From Roseiarcus fermentans (lineage in GTDB: Bacteria > Pseudomonadota > Alphaproteobacteria > Rhizobiales > Beijerinckiaceae): a stretch of 64,000 bases of DNA. The position numbers and the translations under genes were made by a program. The notes below the pieces were generated by a model. The model was given only the letters and a program-made list of their open reading frames with translations. It was not told the DNA's origin and did not search any database. Shown here piece after piece: positions 17,245 to 27,229 of the stretch. The DNA lies in contig NZ_QNRK01000041.1 in the NCBI RefSeq assembly GCF_003315135.1, forward strand, positions 1 through 64,000. The letters are read 5' to 3'. Positions within the stretch are counted from its first letter, which is position 1, and each line of letters starts with the position of its first letter.

Positions 17245-18564
17245 TCAGGGCGCAGGCGGCGACGCGGCCGTCCCGAGGCGGCCGGAACGCAGCTCTCCCC
17301 GCAGCGCGCCCACGAGATAGAGCGACCCGGTCACGAGCAGCCACCCGCCCGAGCGCCGGGCGAGTTCCGCGCCGCGCAAGAAAGCGCGCCGCGCGTCGGG
17401 CTCGGCTTCGCTGTCGATCCCGAGCGAGGCGGCGATCGCCCGGAGTTCCGCCGCCGGACGGCCGCGCGCGGCCGAGGGCGCGTCGGCGCACACCAGAACC
17501 GTCGCGCGCCGGCCGAGTTCGGCGAGAAACCCCGGGGCGTCCTTATCGCGGGCCAGCGCCACCACGGCGACGCAGGGGCCGGCGAGGTCCGGCTCCCGGC
17601 CGAGATCCCTCAGCACCGCGGCGATGTTGAACGGCACGTGCGCGCCGTCGAGCACGACCTTGAGCGGGCGCGGAGTCCCGGCGAGCGAAAACCGCTCCAT
17701 CCGGCCGACGAGCCGCGCGCGCGCCCGGGTATCGCCGTCGAGAAGCCGGGCGCCGACCGCTTCGCCCGCCCGCCCCGTCACGCCCCTGCGGCCGAGCGCG
17801 TCGAGAACCGCGCCGGCGAGGGCGGCGTTGGTCTCCGCGAGCGTCGCGCCCTCTCCCGCCTCGCTCACGACGAGCGCGCATCCGAGCGCGTCCGCCCGCG
17901 CGGCGATCACGCGGCCCGCCTCGTCGTCGGGCCGAAGCGTGGTCGCCACCACCGCGCCGGGCTTCACGATTCCCGCCTTCTCGCCGGCGATCTTCGCCCG
18001 CGTGTCGCCGAGGATTTCGGTGTGCTCGAGCCCGATGTTGGTCACGACGGCGATCTCGCCGTCGACGATGTTGGTCGAGTCGAGCCGTCCGCCGAGGCCG
18101 ACCTCGACCACCGCCCATTCGATGGCCGCCTCGCGAAAGATCACGAAGGCGGCCAGCGTCAGAAGGTCGAACCAGGTGGCCTCAGCCGCCGCTGTCCCCT
18201 CGCGCCGGGCGGCCTCGTAGGCGTCGAGGACTTTCGTCAGCGCGACGGCCAGGGTCTCGGGATCGACGTCATGGCCGCCGAGGCTGACCCGCTCCGTGAC
18301 ATGCTCGACGTGGGGAGACCCGTAACGGCCGACGGTCAGGCCCGCATGCGCGAGCCCGGCTTCGATCAGGGCCGAGACGGAGCCCTTGCCTTTGGAGCCG
18401 GCCACGTGCACGGCGCGAAAGCGCTCGTGCGGTTCGCCGAGCCGGGCCGCGAGGTCGCGCGCGGGCTCGAGCCCGACCCGCATCCGGTTGCGCGGGCGGC
18501 GCTCCCAATCGGTGAGCGTGTCCAGCCGGGCCATCGCCGCGGCAAGCTTCGGGTTCTCGGCCAT
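17245..18564 (-). CDS. folC: Bifunctional folylpolyglutamate synthase/dihydrofolate synthase
   Basis: About 439 residues, Mur-ligase fold. P-loop VHVAGSKGKGSVSALIE, the YGSPHVEHVTERV folate loop, VEVGLGGRLDSTN and the NIGLEHTEILGDT Mg-binding segment are all FolC signatures. The C-terminal domain carries VVLDGAHVPFNI. It adds glutamate to dihydropteroate and folates in the cytosol. ATG at 18564; GTG and TTG codons just upstream are less likely. It follows phoU on the same strand with a ~97-base gap. There is no accD next to it, the usual partner in many proteobacteria. Confidence 0.95.
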   Translation of the reverse strand: MAENPKLAAAMARLDTLTDWERRPRNRMRVGLEPARDLAARLGEPHERFRAVHVAGSKGKGSVSALIEAGLAHAGLTVGRYGSPHVEHVTERVSLGGHDVDPETLAVALTKVLDAYEAARREGTAAAEATWFDLLTLAAFVIFREAAIEWAVVEVGLGGRLDSTNIVDGEIAVVTNIGLEHTEILGDTRAKIAGEKAGIVKPGAVVATTLRPDDEAGRVIAARADALGCALVVSEAGEGATLAETNAALAGAVLDALGRRGVTGRAGEAVGARLLDGDTRARARLVGRMERFSLAGTPRPLKVVLDGAHVPFNIAAVLRDLGREPDLAGPCVAVVALARDKDAPGFLAELGRRATVLVCADAPSAARGRPAAELRAIAASLGIDSEAEPDARRAFLRGAELARRSGGWLLVTGSLYLVGALRGELRSGRLGTAASPPAP

Positions 18565-18660
18565 CAACACGCACGTTCGGGAAACGCCCTGGCGCCGAGC
18601 CCGGAAACCGTACGGCGCGCTGGGGAAAGGGCGCTCCGTTACGCCGGTTCGCGAGCGACG

Positions 18661-19383
18661 TCAAAAGGCGTCGCGGGCGACGCTCGCCGGGATGTCGGCC
18701 GGCCCGCGGCCGCGCGGCCGTTCGTCGGCGACGACGGCGCCGGTGACCAGATAGATGACCGTCTCGGCGATGTTGGTCGCGTGGTCGCCGATTCGCTCGA
18801 TCGCCCGGGACGCCGACAGGACGTGGGTGCAGTAGGTGATGCTGCGCGGGTCGTCGATCATCTGGCTGAGAAGGTCGACGAACGCCGTGCCTTCCAGCGT
18901 GTCGAGTTCGGCGTCGCGCCCCCACACCGACCAGGCGCGCTGCGCGTCCCGTTGCGCATAGGCGGTCAGCGCCTCGGCGAGCAGGTCGGCCGCGAGCGCG
19001 CGCAGACGGCCGAGGCCGGCGATCGCGCGCGGGATCTGCGCCGCCTCGCCGATCCGGATGGTGTGGTTGGCGATCGTCTGCGCGTGGTGGCCGATCCGGC
19101 CGAGGTCGCCGGCGATGCGGATGGCGGCCACCACCTCGCGCAGATCGGCGGCGACCGGCGCGCGGCGCGCGATGGCGCGAATCGCCTCGGCCTCGTGCCT
19201 GCGCCGCAATTCGACGAGGCGCAGGCCGGTGGTGATGACCGACTGCGCGAGCGCCGCGTCGCCCCGCATCAGCGATTCGAGGGCCTGCACCACCATGGTT
19301 TCGGCGAGGCGGCCCAGTTCGGCGATGCCCCGCCCGACTGACTCGAGGTCTCTGTCGAAGGCTTTGACGGTGTGACCGGCCAC
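18661..19383 (-). CDS. phoU: Phosphate signalling regulator PhoU
   Basis: About 240 residues, all helical, two PhoU repeats. HTVKAFDRDLESVGRGIAEL at the N-terminus and RAIERIGDHATNIAETVIYL in the second repeat (the E-x-x-D metal-binding helix) are diagnostic. It represses PhoR/PhoB signalling in response to Pst transport. The GTG at 19383 is preferred because an AAGGA site lies nine bases upstream and the length then equals the family norm. The pst genes normally beside it are not in this window, so this copy is either separated or a paralogue. Confidence 0.93.
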   Translation of the reverse strand: MAGHTVKAFDRDLESVGRGIAELGRLAETMVVQALESLMRGDAALAQSVITTGLRLVELRRRHEAEAIRAIARRAPVAADLREVVAAIRIAGDLGRIGHHAQTIANHTIRIGEAAQIPRAIAGLGRLRALAADLLAEALTAYAQRDAQRAWSVWGRDAELDTLEGTAFVDLLSQMIDDPRSITYCTHVLSASRAIERIGDHATNIAETVIYLVTGAVVADERPRGRGPADIPASVARDAF

Positions 19384-19494
19384 GACGCTCGTCCTTTCGC
19401 CAGGCCGCCCGCGACCCGGATTATCGCTGTCCGCGACGATGAGGAACGGCGACCATGTCACAGCCACTTTGCAGGAACATGTCGGCGCGAGTTC

Positions 19495-21513
19495 TCAGGC
19501 CGGCGTCCGCCGCCGCGCCTCCCGGGATCGCCGCCGCCCGCCGTCGTCGCTCGCCTTCGCCGGCGGCAGGTCGATCCGGCGGGCGAGGTTGGGAAACGCG
19601 TCCGTCTTGTGGGGGATCGCCATCGCCGCGACGAACAGGGCCTGGAAGTCCGGCTCGATCGCGGTCTCGACCTTCTCGATCGCCCGCGCGACGCGCTCGA
19701 TCTCGGCCCGCGCGGCGCGGTTCAGCAGGGCGATCCGCGCCCCCGTGCCGGCGGCGTTGCCGGCGCTCGTCACCCGGTCGAGGTCGCAGTCGGGGATCAT
19801 GCCGAGCGCCATGGCGTAGACGGGATCGATCTGCGCGCCGAAGGCGCCGGCGAGGGTGATCCGGTCGGGCGGCGCGCCCCGGCGCTCGATCAGGAGCTTC
19901 GCCCCGGCGTAGAGCGCGGCTTTGGCGAGCTGGATGGCGCGGACGTCGGTCTGATAGATCAGGAGCCGCGGCGGCCCTTCGTTCAGCACATAGGCGAAGG
20001 TGCGGCCGACCGGCTCGACGCGGGCGGTGCGCGCGGCCAACGTCCCGTCGAGGACGCCGTCCGCCGACACGACGCCGGCGAGAAAGAGCTCGGCCATCGT
20101 CTCGATGATTCCCGAACCGCAGACGCCGGTCACGCCGGACAGCGCGGTCGCTTCCGCAAAACCCGGCTCGTCGGACCAGAGGTCGCAGCCGATCACCTTG
20201 AAACGCGGCTCGAGCGTCGCGCGGTCGATGCGCACGCGCTCGATCGCGCCCGGCGCGGCGCGCTGGCCGCAGGAGATCTGCGCCCCCTCGAACGCCGGTC
20301 CGGTCGGCGAGGAGGCAGCCAGACACAGCCGTCGGTCGCCGTACACGATCTCGGCATTGGTGCCGACGTCGACGATCAGCCTGAGTTCGTCGCTTTCGTG
20401 CGGCGCCTCGGCGAGCGTGACCGCGGCTGCGTCGGCGCCGACATGGCCGGCGATGCAGGGAAGCGCGTAGACGTAAGCGCCCGGCGCGACGGCGAGGCCC
20501 AGTTCGCGCGCCTTGACCTCGAAGCCGCCGTCGATCGCGAGCGCGAACGGCGCCCCGCCGAGTTCGGCCGGATCGAGCCCGAGCGCGAGGTGATGCATGA
20601 TGGGATTGCCGACCAGGGTCAGCTCGACAATCGCCTCGCGCGCGACCTCGGCCTGCGCGGCGGCTTCGCCGATCAGCGCGTCGATCGCCCGGCGCACGGC
20701 GTCCGTCAGCTCCGCGTCGCCGCCGGGGTTCATCATCGCGTAGGAGACGCGGCTCATCAGGTCTTCGCCGAAGCGGATCTGCGGATTCATCGCGCCGACG
20801 GAGGCGAGCGTCTCGCCGGTCGCGAGGTCGCAGAGATAGGCGGCGATGGTGGTCGAGCCGACGTCGATGGCGACGCCGCAGGCGGCGAGGACGAAGCCCG
20901 GATAGATCGCCACGACCTCCCGGTCGCAGCGTAGCGCGACGGTCGCGGTCCAGCCGCCCGCCCGCAGCGCCTTCTGCAGCGTCCTCACGACAGCGGCGTC
21001 GGCGGTCGCGCCCATGACGCCCCACTGCCCTTCGAGCGCCTCCTGCAGACGGCGGAAGTCGCTCGACGGGTCGCTCATGTCCGGCTGGCGCACCTCGACC
21101 GTATGCAGGCGGACCACGGGATCGATCGCGATGACGCGCTCCTCGGCGCGCTTCAGCACAATCTGGCGGTGGACCTGGCTCTCCGCCGGCACGTCGACGA
21201 CGAGGTCGCCGCAGATGCGCGTCTGGCAGCCGAGTCGCCGGCCGGGCGGCAGCGGGCCGCGCTTGTCGACGTAGCGCTGCTCGACCGGGCTCCACGGGCC
21301 GGCGTGCCCCTCGCGCGATTCCAGCGCGTGCTTGGCGAAGGCGCCCTCGGCGACGTCGACCTGGCAGCGGCCGCAGATCCCGCGCCCGCCGCACACCGAG
21401 TCGAGGTCGACCCCGAGCCGGCGCGCCGCGTCGAGAAGGCTCGTCCCCTCGGCGAAGGCCCCCCGCTTGCCCGACGGGGTGAAGACCACGCGGCGGTCCG
21501 ATGGAGCCATCAT
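19495..21513 (-). CDS. ASKHA/[2Fe-2S] corrinoid-protein activator (RamA/RACo-like)
   Basis: About 672 residues. An N-terminal [2Fe-2S] ferredoxin domain has Cys41, Cys47, Cys50 and Cys96 (DSVCGGRGICGRCQ...RLGCQTRI). It is followed by a linker and a C-terminal ASKHA ATPase domain starting VAIDVGSTTIAAYLCDL, with IVDVGTNAEIVYG, CGSGIIETMAEL and ITLAGAFGAQIDP. This is the architecture of ATP-dependent reductive activators that rescue inactive Co(II) corrinoid proteins. Here the client should be the corrinoid protein three genes upstream. Two adjacent ATG codons (21513, 21510) are possible starts. The Arg/Ala-rich C-terminal tail is unconserved. Confidence 0.9.
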   Translation of the reverse strand: MMAPSDRRVVFTPSGKRGAFAEGTSLLDAARRLGVDLDSVCGGRGICGRCQVDVAEGAFAKHALESREGHAGPWSPVEQRYVDKRGPLPPGRRLGCQTRICGDLVVDVPAESQVHRQIVLKRAEERVIAIDPVVRLHTVEVRQPDMSDPSSDFRRLQEALEGQWGVMGATADAAVVRTLQKALRAGGWTATVALRCDREVVAIYPGFVLAACGVAIDVGSTTIAAYLCDLATGETLASVGAMNPQIRFGEDLMSRVSYAMMNPGGDAELTDAVRRAIDALIGEAAAQAEVAREAIVELTLVGNPIMHHLALGLDPAELGGAPFALAIDGGFEVKARELGLAVAPGAYVYALPCIAGHVGADAAAVTLAEAPHESDELRLIVDVGTNAEIVYGDRRLCLAASSPTGPAFEGAQISCGQRAAPGAIERVRIDRATLEPRFKVIGCDLWSDEPGFAEATALSGVTGVCGSGIIETMAELFLAGVVSADGVLDGTLAARTARVEPVGRTFAYVLNEGPPRLLIYQTDVRAIQLAKAALYAGAKLLIERRGAPPDRITLAGAFGAQIDPVYAMALGMIPDCDLDRVTSAGNAAGTGARIALLNRAARAEIERVARAIEKVETAIEPDFQALFVAAMAIPHKTDAFPNLARRIDLPPAKASDDGGRRRSREARRRTPA

Positions 21514-21545
21514 GAGACGGGAACGAAGGGCGCCGCAGCGGCAGG

Positions 21546-21679
21546 CCCCCACCACCGTCCTTCGGACGGTCCCCCTCCCCCGCCTTCGGCAAGGGAGGAC
21601 ATGGCGCCGGCGTGCGCTCCTCCCCCGTGAAGCGAAGCGAAACGGGGGAGGGGGACCACCCGCAGGGTGGTGGTGGGGG
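21546..21679. repeat. Imperfect large inverted repeat inside the corrinoid operon
   Basis: The left arm (CCCCACCACCGTCC, GGTCCCCCTCCCCCG) is mirrored by the right arm (CGGGGGAGGGGGACC, GGGTGGTGGTGGGGG), with an inner GAAGCGAAGCGAAAC stretch. It fills the gap between two operon genes and would fold into a long hairpin. Probably a dispersed intergenic palindrome rather than a terminator, since no T-run follows on the transcribed strand. Confidence 0.7.
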
Positions 21680-21751
21680 TAGGCCGCCGACGACAGCAAT
21701 TCCCGGCGCGCGCGGCGCGCCCGAGCGTCAACTCGATCAGCGCATCTCCGA

Positions 21752-22057
21752 TCACGCCGAACGCTCCCGCCCGTCGTGCTTCGCGAGCTGGGCCAGCCGA
21801 TCCGCGTCGTACTCGGCCTCGAGCCGCGCCGCCGCCGCCTCCGCTTCCGCCTCGAGGTCGTCGCCGCAGGGAACGGGGGCGCTGCGTCGCCAGTGCGCGA
21901 GGTAGGCGTCGTCGCTCGTCGCGCCCGCGCGCATCGCCGCCGCGTCGATGGCGCGGACGAACCGTTCCGACAGTTCGCGCCGGGCCGACCGCCGCCCGGC
22001 CTTGACGATCACCTGACTGGGGATGTCGCGCCAGGACACGACGATCAGGCTGGCCAT
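21752..22057 (-). CDS. Virulence-factor family small protein (PF13769-like)
   Basis: 101 residues beginning MASLIVVSWRDIPSQVIVKA. This start and the following RFVRAIDAAAMRAG match the small family named Virulence_fact in Pfam, whose biochemical role is unknown. The C-terminal half is acidic and Ala-rich (DDLEAEAEAAAARLEAE). The start at 22057 overlaps the end of the DUF1638 gene by 13 bases, so it is clearly in the operon. Families of this kind are found with DUF1638 and corrinoid proteins in other alphaproteobacteria, which suggests a role in methyl transfer rather than virulence. Confidence 0.8.
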   Translation of the reverse strand: MASLIVVSWRDIPSQVIVKAGRRSARRELSERFVRAIDAAAMRAGATSDDAYLAHWRRSAPVPCGDDLEAEAEAAAARLEAEYDADRLAQLAKHDGRERSA

Positions 22058-22730
22058 GCCGTCGCCCTCTCCGGCTCGCGCTCGCCCGGCTTCTTGTCGA
22101 GAAAGGCCGCGAGGGCGCCGAGGCCAGTGAACCGGCGCTCGTAGGCGAGGCCGAGCCGCAGCGCCGCGGCGCGCGCCTTCGCGTCCGTCTCGGGATCCTC
22201 GACCTGCGCCAGATGCACGACGCGCCGGTAGGCGGCGAAATAGGCGTCGCGCAGCTCGGGGAAGCGATCGAGGCCGAGGCCGCGAATCACCAGCGCGTCG
22301 AAATGCCGGGCGAGGAAGTCGGTGAGGTAGAAGGTTCCCGGCTCTTCCTCCGCCAGCGCGGCGAACGCCGCTTCGCCGGTGTAGAACGCGTAGCAATGCG
22401 CGCCTGCAATCCGCTGGACGCCCTCTTCCGCGAGCACCCGATCGAGGGCGCCGCCGGTGCCGCAGTCGCCGTAGAGGCACAGGATCTCGTCGTAGGCGTC
22501 GCGGTTGGCGCGGATCGAGGCGCGCATCGCCTCGGGGATCCGCTCGGGTCGGTTATGCAGGCTGGCCGGCAGGCAGGTGACGTCGAGCCCGTCGAGACCG
22601 AGCGCGAGCACCTCGCGCGCCAGCGCTCCGCAGGCGATCACCAGCATCCGCCCGTTCGTCCGGTCGCCCGGATAGGCGGCCGCCGACTCGAGGTCGGCGT
22701 CGGGAACCCTGCGCCTTCGCTGCGTCGCCG

Positions 22731-22734
<4 letters not shown>
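22045..22734 (-). CDS. DUF1638 domain protein
   Basis: 229 residues. MLVIACGALAREVLAL opens the DUF1638 domain; further conserved cysteines occur in LCLYGDCGTGG (Cys86, Cys91) and AGAHCYAFY (Cys114). Together with Cys35 these could form a metal or cluster site. The first ~28 residues are a non-conserved extension, but the ATG at 22734 overlaps the corrinoid-protein stop (ATGA), supporting it. The function is unproven. The operon context implies a part in corrinoid-dependent methyl transfer. Confidence 0.88.
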
Positions 22735-23438
<704 letters not shown>

Positions 23439-23638
23439 CGAAGGGTCCTGTCGGGTCGGCGCGCGCGGCGTTCGGGACCGCAACCGCTGAAAGGTCACTG
23501 TCCGTCGTAGCGCCCGGGCGCGCCAAACACAATTATCGCGGCCTGGGGTTCAATTTTGTGGTTCCCCTCATCGAAGGGGGGCGGCTCGGCCGGGCCGGGG
23601 TCGATCCCGCGGGTCGAATGGCGGACGAGGACGGGCCG

Positions 23639-24310
23639 TCAGGCTCGCGAGCGCGAGGCGACGTAGACCACGTCCGGCTCGCCCCTCGCCACCGGGACGG
23701 CGACGGCTTCGACCGCATCGAACACGTCGCGCAAACGGGCCTCGAACGTCGGCGCCGCCGCAGCGCTCCAGACCGTGAGCGTCCCGCCGGGCTTCAGGCG
23801 GTCGCGCAGCATGGCGAGGCCTTCGGCCGCGTAGAGCGCGCCGTTGGCGTCGGCCACAGTCCACGCCGGACCGTTGTCGACGTCGAGGCAGATCGCGTCG
23901 AAGCAGGCCGCGGACCGGCGGAGAAAGGCCGCCACGTCGTCCTCGACGATCTCGACCCTCGGGTCGGCGAGGGCGCCTTGCGAGAACGGCGCGAGATGCG
24001 TGCGGCACCACGCGACGATTCTGGGCTCGATCTCGACCACCGTCGCCCGCCCGAGCCGGTCTGAGCGGAGCGCCTCGGCGAGCGAGAAGCCGACGCCGAG
24101 ACCGCCGATCATGAGGCGCGAATGGTCCGGCGCGTCGCGAAGCGCGAGGCGGACGAGCAGCCGCTCGGACTCGCCGTTGCGCGTGTCCATCAGGAACACG
24201 CCGTTCATGACGATTTCGTAGTGGCCGCCGACGGAGCGCAACGCCAGTTCGCCGAAGCGTCCCGCCGCCCGCTCCACGATCGTCGCCGCGTGCTCGTCCT
24301 GCGAACCCAT
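23639..24310 (-). CDS. Spermidine-synthase-like methyltransferase-fold protein
   Basis: 223 residues. The Rossmann glycine motif LMIGGLGVGFSLAEAL (residues ~67-82), acidic VVEIEPRIVAW, and DAICLDVDNGPAW with a central Asp follow the spermidine synthase/SAM-methyltransferase fold. An N-terminal beta strand pair (GGHYEIVMNGVFLMDTRNGESE) resembles the YEIRVNG entry of stand-alone family members. The typical polyamine-synthase catalytic GG[D/E]-x-x residues are not fully conserved, so the substrate is uncertain. It is downstream of the nitrilase gene by 17 bases and probably cotranscribed. Confidence 0.8.
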   Translation of the reverse strand: MGSQDEHAATIVERAAGRFGELALRSVGGHYEIVMNGVFLMDTRNGESERLLVRLALRDAPDHSRLMIGGLGVGFSLAEALRSDRLGRATVVEIEPRIVAWCRTHLAPFSQGALADPRVEIVEDDVAAFLRRSAACFDAICLDVDNGPAWTVADANGALYAAEGLAMLRDRLKPGGTLTVWSAAAAPTFEARLRDVFDAVEAVAVPVARGEPDVVYVASRSRA

Positions 24311-24327
24311 GCGCGCCGTCGCAGCCC

Positions 24328-25158
24328 TCACGCCAGCGCGCTGAGCCGCCGGCGATGCTCGGCGACCGGAATGAGCTTGCGCACCCGCGCGACCCGCTCG
24401 GGGTCGATCCGCGCCGAGACGATTCCGGCGCCGTCGGACGCCTTGGCCACGACATGGCCCCAGGGGTCGGCGACCAGCGAATGCCCATAGGTCTGGCGCT
24501 GCTCGTTGCCGACCGTGAACGACCCGGTCTGGGCGCTGGCGCAGACGTAGGCCTCGGTTTCGATGGCGCGGGCGCGCAGCAGCACCTCCCAATGGTCCTT
24601 GCCGGTCTGCAGGGTGAAGGCGGCCGGCAGCGCAATCATCTGCGCCCCCTTCTCGGCGAGCGCCTGAAAAAGGTCGGGAAAGCGCAGGTCGTAGCAGATC
24701 GAGCAGCCGATGGTGACGCCCTCGCAGTCGTAGGTCACGACGTGATCGCCGGCCTTCACCGCCTGGCTCTCCTTGTAGGAGGCGCCGTCGGGGGTGGTGA
24801 CGTCGAACAGGTGGATCTTTCGGTAGCGGGCGATCTCCTCGCCTTCGCGGTTGAAGACGACGGAGGTGTTGTGGATGCGCGCCTCGCCCTCGATTGCTTC
24901 CATGATCGAGCCGGCGTGAACGAAGATGCGGTGCTTGATCGCCTGCCCGCGCGCCATCGTGTAGGCCGGCCCGCCGGGAAAGGTCTCGGCGTTGGCGAGC
25001 TTGTCGGCCTTCGAGCCGCCGGCCCAGTCGAAGAATTCCGGCAACAGCACCCAGTCCGGGCGCTCCTCGGCGACGGCGCGCTCGATCAGCGCCTCGGCCG
25101 CGGCGACGTTGGCGGCCTTGTCGCTGATCGAGTTCATCTGGATGATCGAGACTTTCAT
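24328..25158 (-). CDS. Carbon-nitrogen hydrolase (nitrilase superfamily)
   Basis: 276 residues. The catalytic triad is visible: Glu41 (LLPEFF), Lys114 (RYRKIHLFD) and Cys155 (GCSICYDLRFPDLF). The spacing and the DLRFP segment place it with the Nit/omega-amidase and deaminated-glutathione amidase branch, soluble enzymes that hydrolyse small amides. The exact substrate is inferred. ATG at 25158, beginning MKVSIIQMNSISDKAANV, a normal family start. It leads a two-gene unit with the spermidine-synthase-like gene. Confidence 0.92.
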   Translation of the reverse strand: MKVSIIQMNSISDKAANVAAAEALIERAVAEERPDWVLLPEFFDWAGGSKADKLANAETFPGGPAYTMARGQAIKHRIFVHAGSIMEAIEGEARIHNTSVVFNREGEEIARYRKIHLFDVTTPDGASYKESQAVKAGDHVVTYDCEGVTIGCSICYDLRFPDLFQALAEKGAQMIALPAAFTLQTGKDHWEVLLRARAIETEAYVCASAQTGSFTVGNEQRQTYGHSLVADPWGHVVAKASDGAGIVSARIDPERVARVRKLIPVAEHRRRLSALA

Positions 25159-25211
25159 TTCGTCCGCGGGCTCCCGTTCCCGCCGGACTCTGCGCGGACG
25201 GCCGCAAGGCG

Positions 25212-25772
25212 TCAACCGCGCACGAACGCCGCAAGAGCCTTCAACTGGTCGGCCAGAAAGCCCCGCGTCGCCGGGTCGGTCAGCTCCCCGTCGGCGTCGA
25301 TCTTCTGGTGAACCTGCGGGATGATCACCTCGGGCTTGTTGAGCGCGCGGACGTCGAGGAAGACGAACATGTGCCGCAGATGGAGCTGCGCCCTCAGGCC
25401 GCCGAACAGGCCCGGCGAAGAACTCTGGATCGCGGCCTTCTTGCCGGCGAACGGCTGGTGCGGCAGCCGCGACAGCCAGTCGATCGCGTTCTTCAGCACG
25501 CCGGGCACGGAATGATTGTACTCCGGCGTGACGAAGATAATTCCGTCCGCCGCCCGGATCGCTTCGCCCATCGCGAGAACCGCCGGCGGAAAGCCGCTCT
25601 CCTGCTGCGCGTCGAAATCGTAGAGCGGAAAATCCCCGACCGAGCCGAGCCGCTCGATCGTGACGCCGTCGGGCGCGAGCCCCGGCAGCGCGCGGGCGAT
25701 CGCCGCGTTGTGGGAGCCCTTGCGCAGGCTTCCCACGAGGACGGCGAAGCGGAGCGGCATGGTTCCGGTCAT
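25212..25772 (-). CDS. NADPH-dependent FMN reductase (ChrR/YieF-like)
   Basis: 186 residues, flavodoxin-like fold. VLVGSLRKGSHNAAIARAL is the FMN phosphate loop and TPEYNHSVPGVLKNAIDWLS is the family signature around the isoalloxazine site. Such soluble enzymes reduce quinones, azo dyes or chromate with NAD(P)H. ATG at 25772; a second ATG four codons in is possible. It is divergent from the SDR gene at 25883. Confidence 0.92.
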   Translation of the reverse strand: MTGTMPLRFAVLVGSLRKGSHNAAIARALPGLAPDGVTIERLGSVGDFPLYDFDAQQESGFPPAVLAMGEAIRAADGIIFVTPEYNHSVPGVLKNAIDWLSRLPHQPFAGKKAAIQSSSPGLFGGLRAQLHLRHMFVFLDVRALNKPEVIIPQVHQKIDADGELTDPATRGFLADQLKALAAFVRG

Positions 25773-25882
25773 TGGCGATTCCCTTGCGACGCGGGCAGGA
25801 TCGGCGCCGTTCGTGGCCGGAGTTTGGCCCGGGCCCCGGACTTGCTAGGATCGGCGCGAATCGACTTTTCCCGGGAGGAAAC

Positions 25883-26695
25883 ATGTTCACGTCGTCAAAT
25901 CTCTTTTCCGTCCGCGGACGCACTGCGCTCGTCACCGGCGGCGCGACCGGACTCGGGCGGGTCTGCGCCGAGGCGCTCCTGACCGCGGGGGCGCGGGTGC
26001 TGATCGCGTCGCGCAAGGCGGACGCCTGCGAAGCGGCGGCCAAGGAGCTCTCGGCGATCGGCCCGTGCGAGGGGTTCGGCGGCACCGTCGCGACCGAAGC
26101 CGGCGTCGCCGAACTCGCTGCGGAGACGCGCCGCCGCACCGACGCGCTGCACATTCTCGTCAACAACGCCGGCATGACCTGGGGCCAGCCGTTCGAGAGC
26201 TTCCCGTGGAAGGCGTTCGACCGGGTTCTCGCCGTCAACGTCACCGGGCTCTTCGCCCTCACCCGCGAACTCGCGCCGATGCTGTTTGCGTCCGCAACTG
26301 GCGAGCGGCCGTCCAATGTGGTCAATTTCGGCTCGGTGATGGGAACCGTCACGCAGTCGGAGACCGCCTATTCCTACGCGGCGTCCAAGGCCGCCGTGCA
26401 CCACCTGACCCGAATCCTGGCCGCGGAATTCGCCGGCCGGCAGGTGACGGTGAACGCGATCGCGCCGGGCCCGTTCCCGACCAACATGACGAACTTCGCC
26501 CTCGGCGACGACCAGGGCGCCGAACGCGGCGCGAGCGCGGTGCCGATGCATCGGCTCGGGCGGCCCGAGGACATCGCCGGGGCGCTGCTGTTCCTGACCG
26601 GGCGCGGGGGCGCCTACACGACCGGGGCGATCCTGCCGGTCGACGGCGGCATCGCCGTGACCGCCGCGCCGGCGATGTTCGGAGACGACGCATGA
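25883..26695 (+). CDS. Short-chain dehydrogenase/reductase
   Basis: About 270 residues. TGGATGLGRVCAEAL is the NAD(P)-binding glycine motif, NNAG and the Ser/Tyr-Lys catalytic residues (NFGSVMG, then AYSYAASKAAV) are all present, and PVDGGIAV closes the fold. RKADACEAAAKELS after the second strand suggests NADP preference. ATG at 25883 after GGGAGGAA. Its stop overlaps the start of a MaoC-type hydratase (ATGA). The pair resembles a reductase-hydratase couple acting on a hydroxyacyl/enoyl substrate. The family does not give the exact substrate. Confidence 0.92.
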   Translation: MFTSSNLFSVRGRTALVTGGATGLGRVCAEALLTAGARVLIASRKADACEAAAKELSAIGPCEGFGGTVATEAGVAELAAETRRRTDALHILVNNAGMTWGQPFESFPWKAFDRVLAVNVTGLFALTRELAPMLFASATGERPSNVVNFGSVMGTVTQSETAYSYAASKAAVHHLTRILAAEFAGRQVTVNAIAPGPFPTNMTNFALGDDQGAERGASAVPMHRLGRPEDIAGALLFLTGRGGAYTTGAILPVDGGIAVTAAPAMFGDDA

Positions 26696-27165
26696 CCACG
26701 TGGGGCCAGGCCCGGACGCTCACCCCCTCGGAACTGCACCAGAACGTCGGCGAGACCTTCGTCTCGCACTGGTTCGTGGTCGATCAGGACCGGATCGACG
26801 CCTTCGCCCGGGTGACGGAGGACGAACAGTTCATCCACGTCGATCCGGAACGGGCGGCCGATTCCCATTTCGGCGGCACGGTGGCGCACGGGTTCCTGAC
26901 GCTGTCGCTGTTGTCGCCGATGGCCTACAGCGCGCTGCCCAGGGTCGAGGGCTCGGCGATGGGAATCAACTACGGCTTCGACAAGGTGCGGTTTCTCCAT
27001 CCGGTGCGCTCGGGCAGCCGGGTGCGCGCGCATTTCCTGCTCACGGCCGTGCTCAGGCGCTCCGAGCGCGAGTGGCAACTCGTCTACGACCTCACCATCG
27101 AGATCGAGGGCGCGCACAAGCCGGCGCTGGCGGCGACCTGGCTGACGATGCAGGTGGTGGGGTGA
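26692..27165 (+). CDS. MaoC family (R)-hydratase
   Basis: 157 residues, single hot-dog domain. The hydratase 2 motif is visible: FARVTEDEQFIHVDPERA (catalytic Asp/His region) followed by FGGTVAHGFLTLSLL. NYGFDKVRFLHPVRSGSRV is the usual MaoC beta-bulge segment. It hydrates trans-2-enoyl-CoA to (R)-3-hydroxyacyl-CoA. It starts within the SDR stop codon, so the two are translationally coupled and probably act in sequence. Confidence 0.92.
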   Translation: MTTWGQARTLTPSELHQNVGETFVSHWFVVDQDRIDAFARVTEDEQFIHVDPERAADSHFGGTVAHGFLTLSLLSPMAYSALPRVEGSAMGINYGFDKVRFLHPVRSGSRVRAHFLLTAVLRRSEREWQLVYDLTIEIEGAHKPALAATWLTMQVVG

Positions 27166-27229
27166 GGACACTCGGGTCATTGAGCGGCGACGCGGTTGAC
27201 GGCCGCGGCTGCACCGAGGTCCAGCCGTC

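Noticed and set aside
23439..23638. Cobalamin riboswitch upstream of the corrinoid operon
   Set aside because: I looked for the conserved B12-box (GCCACTG-type) on the transcribed strand and did not find it. An AT-rich CACAA/TTGTG pair is present but too weak to call.
23568..24635. Alternative minus-strand frame across the spermidine-synthase-like and nitrilase genes
   Set aside because: It crosses two well-supported genes in a different frame and has no family motif.
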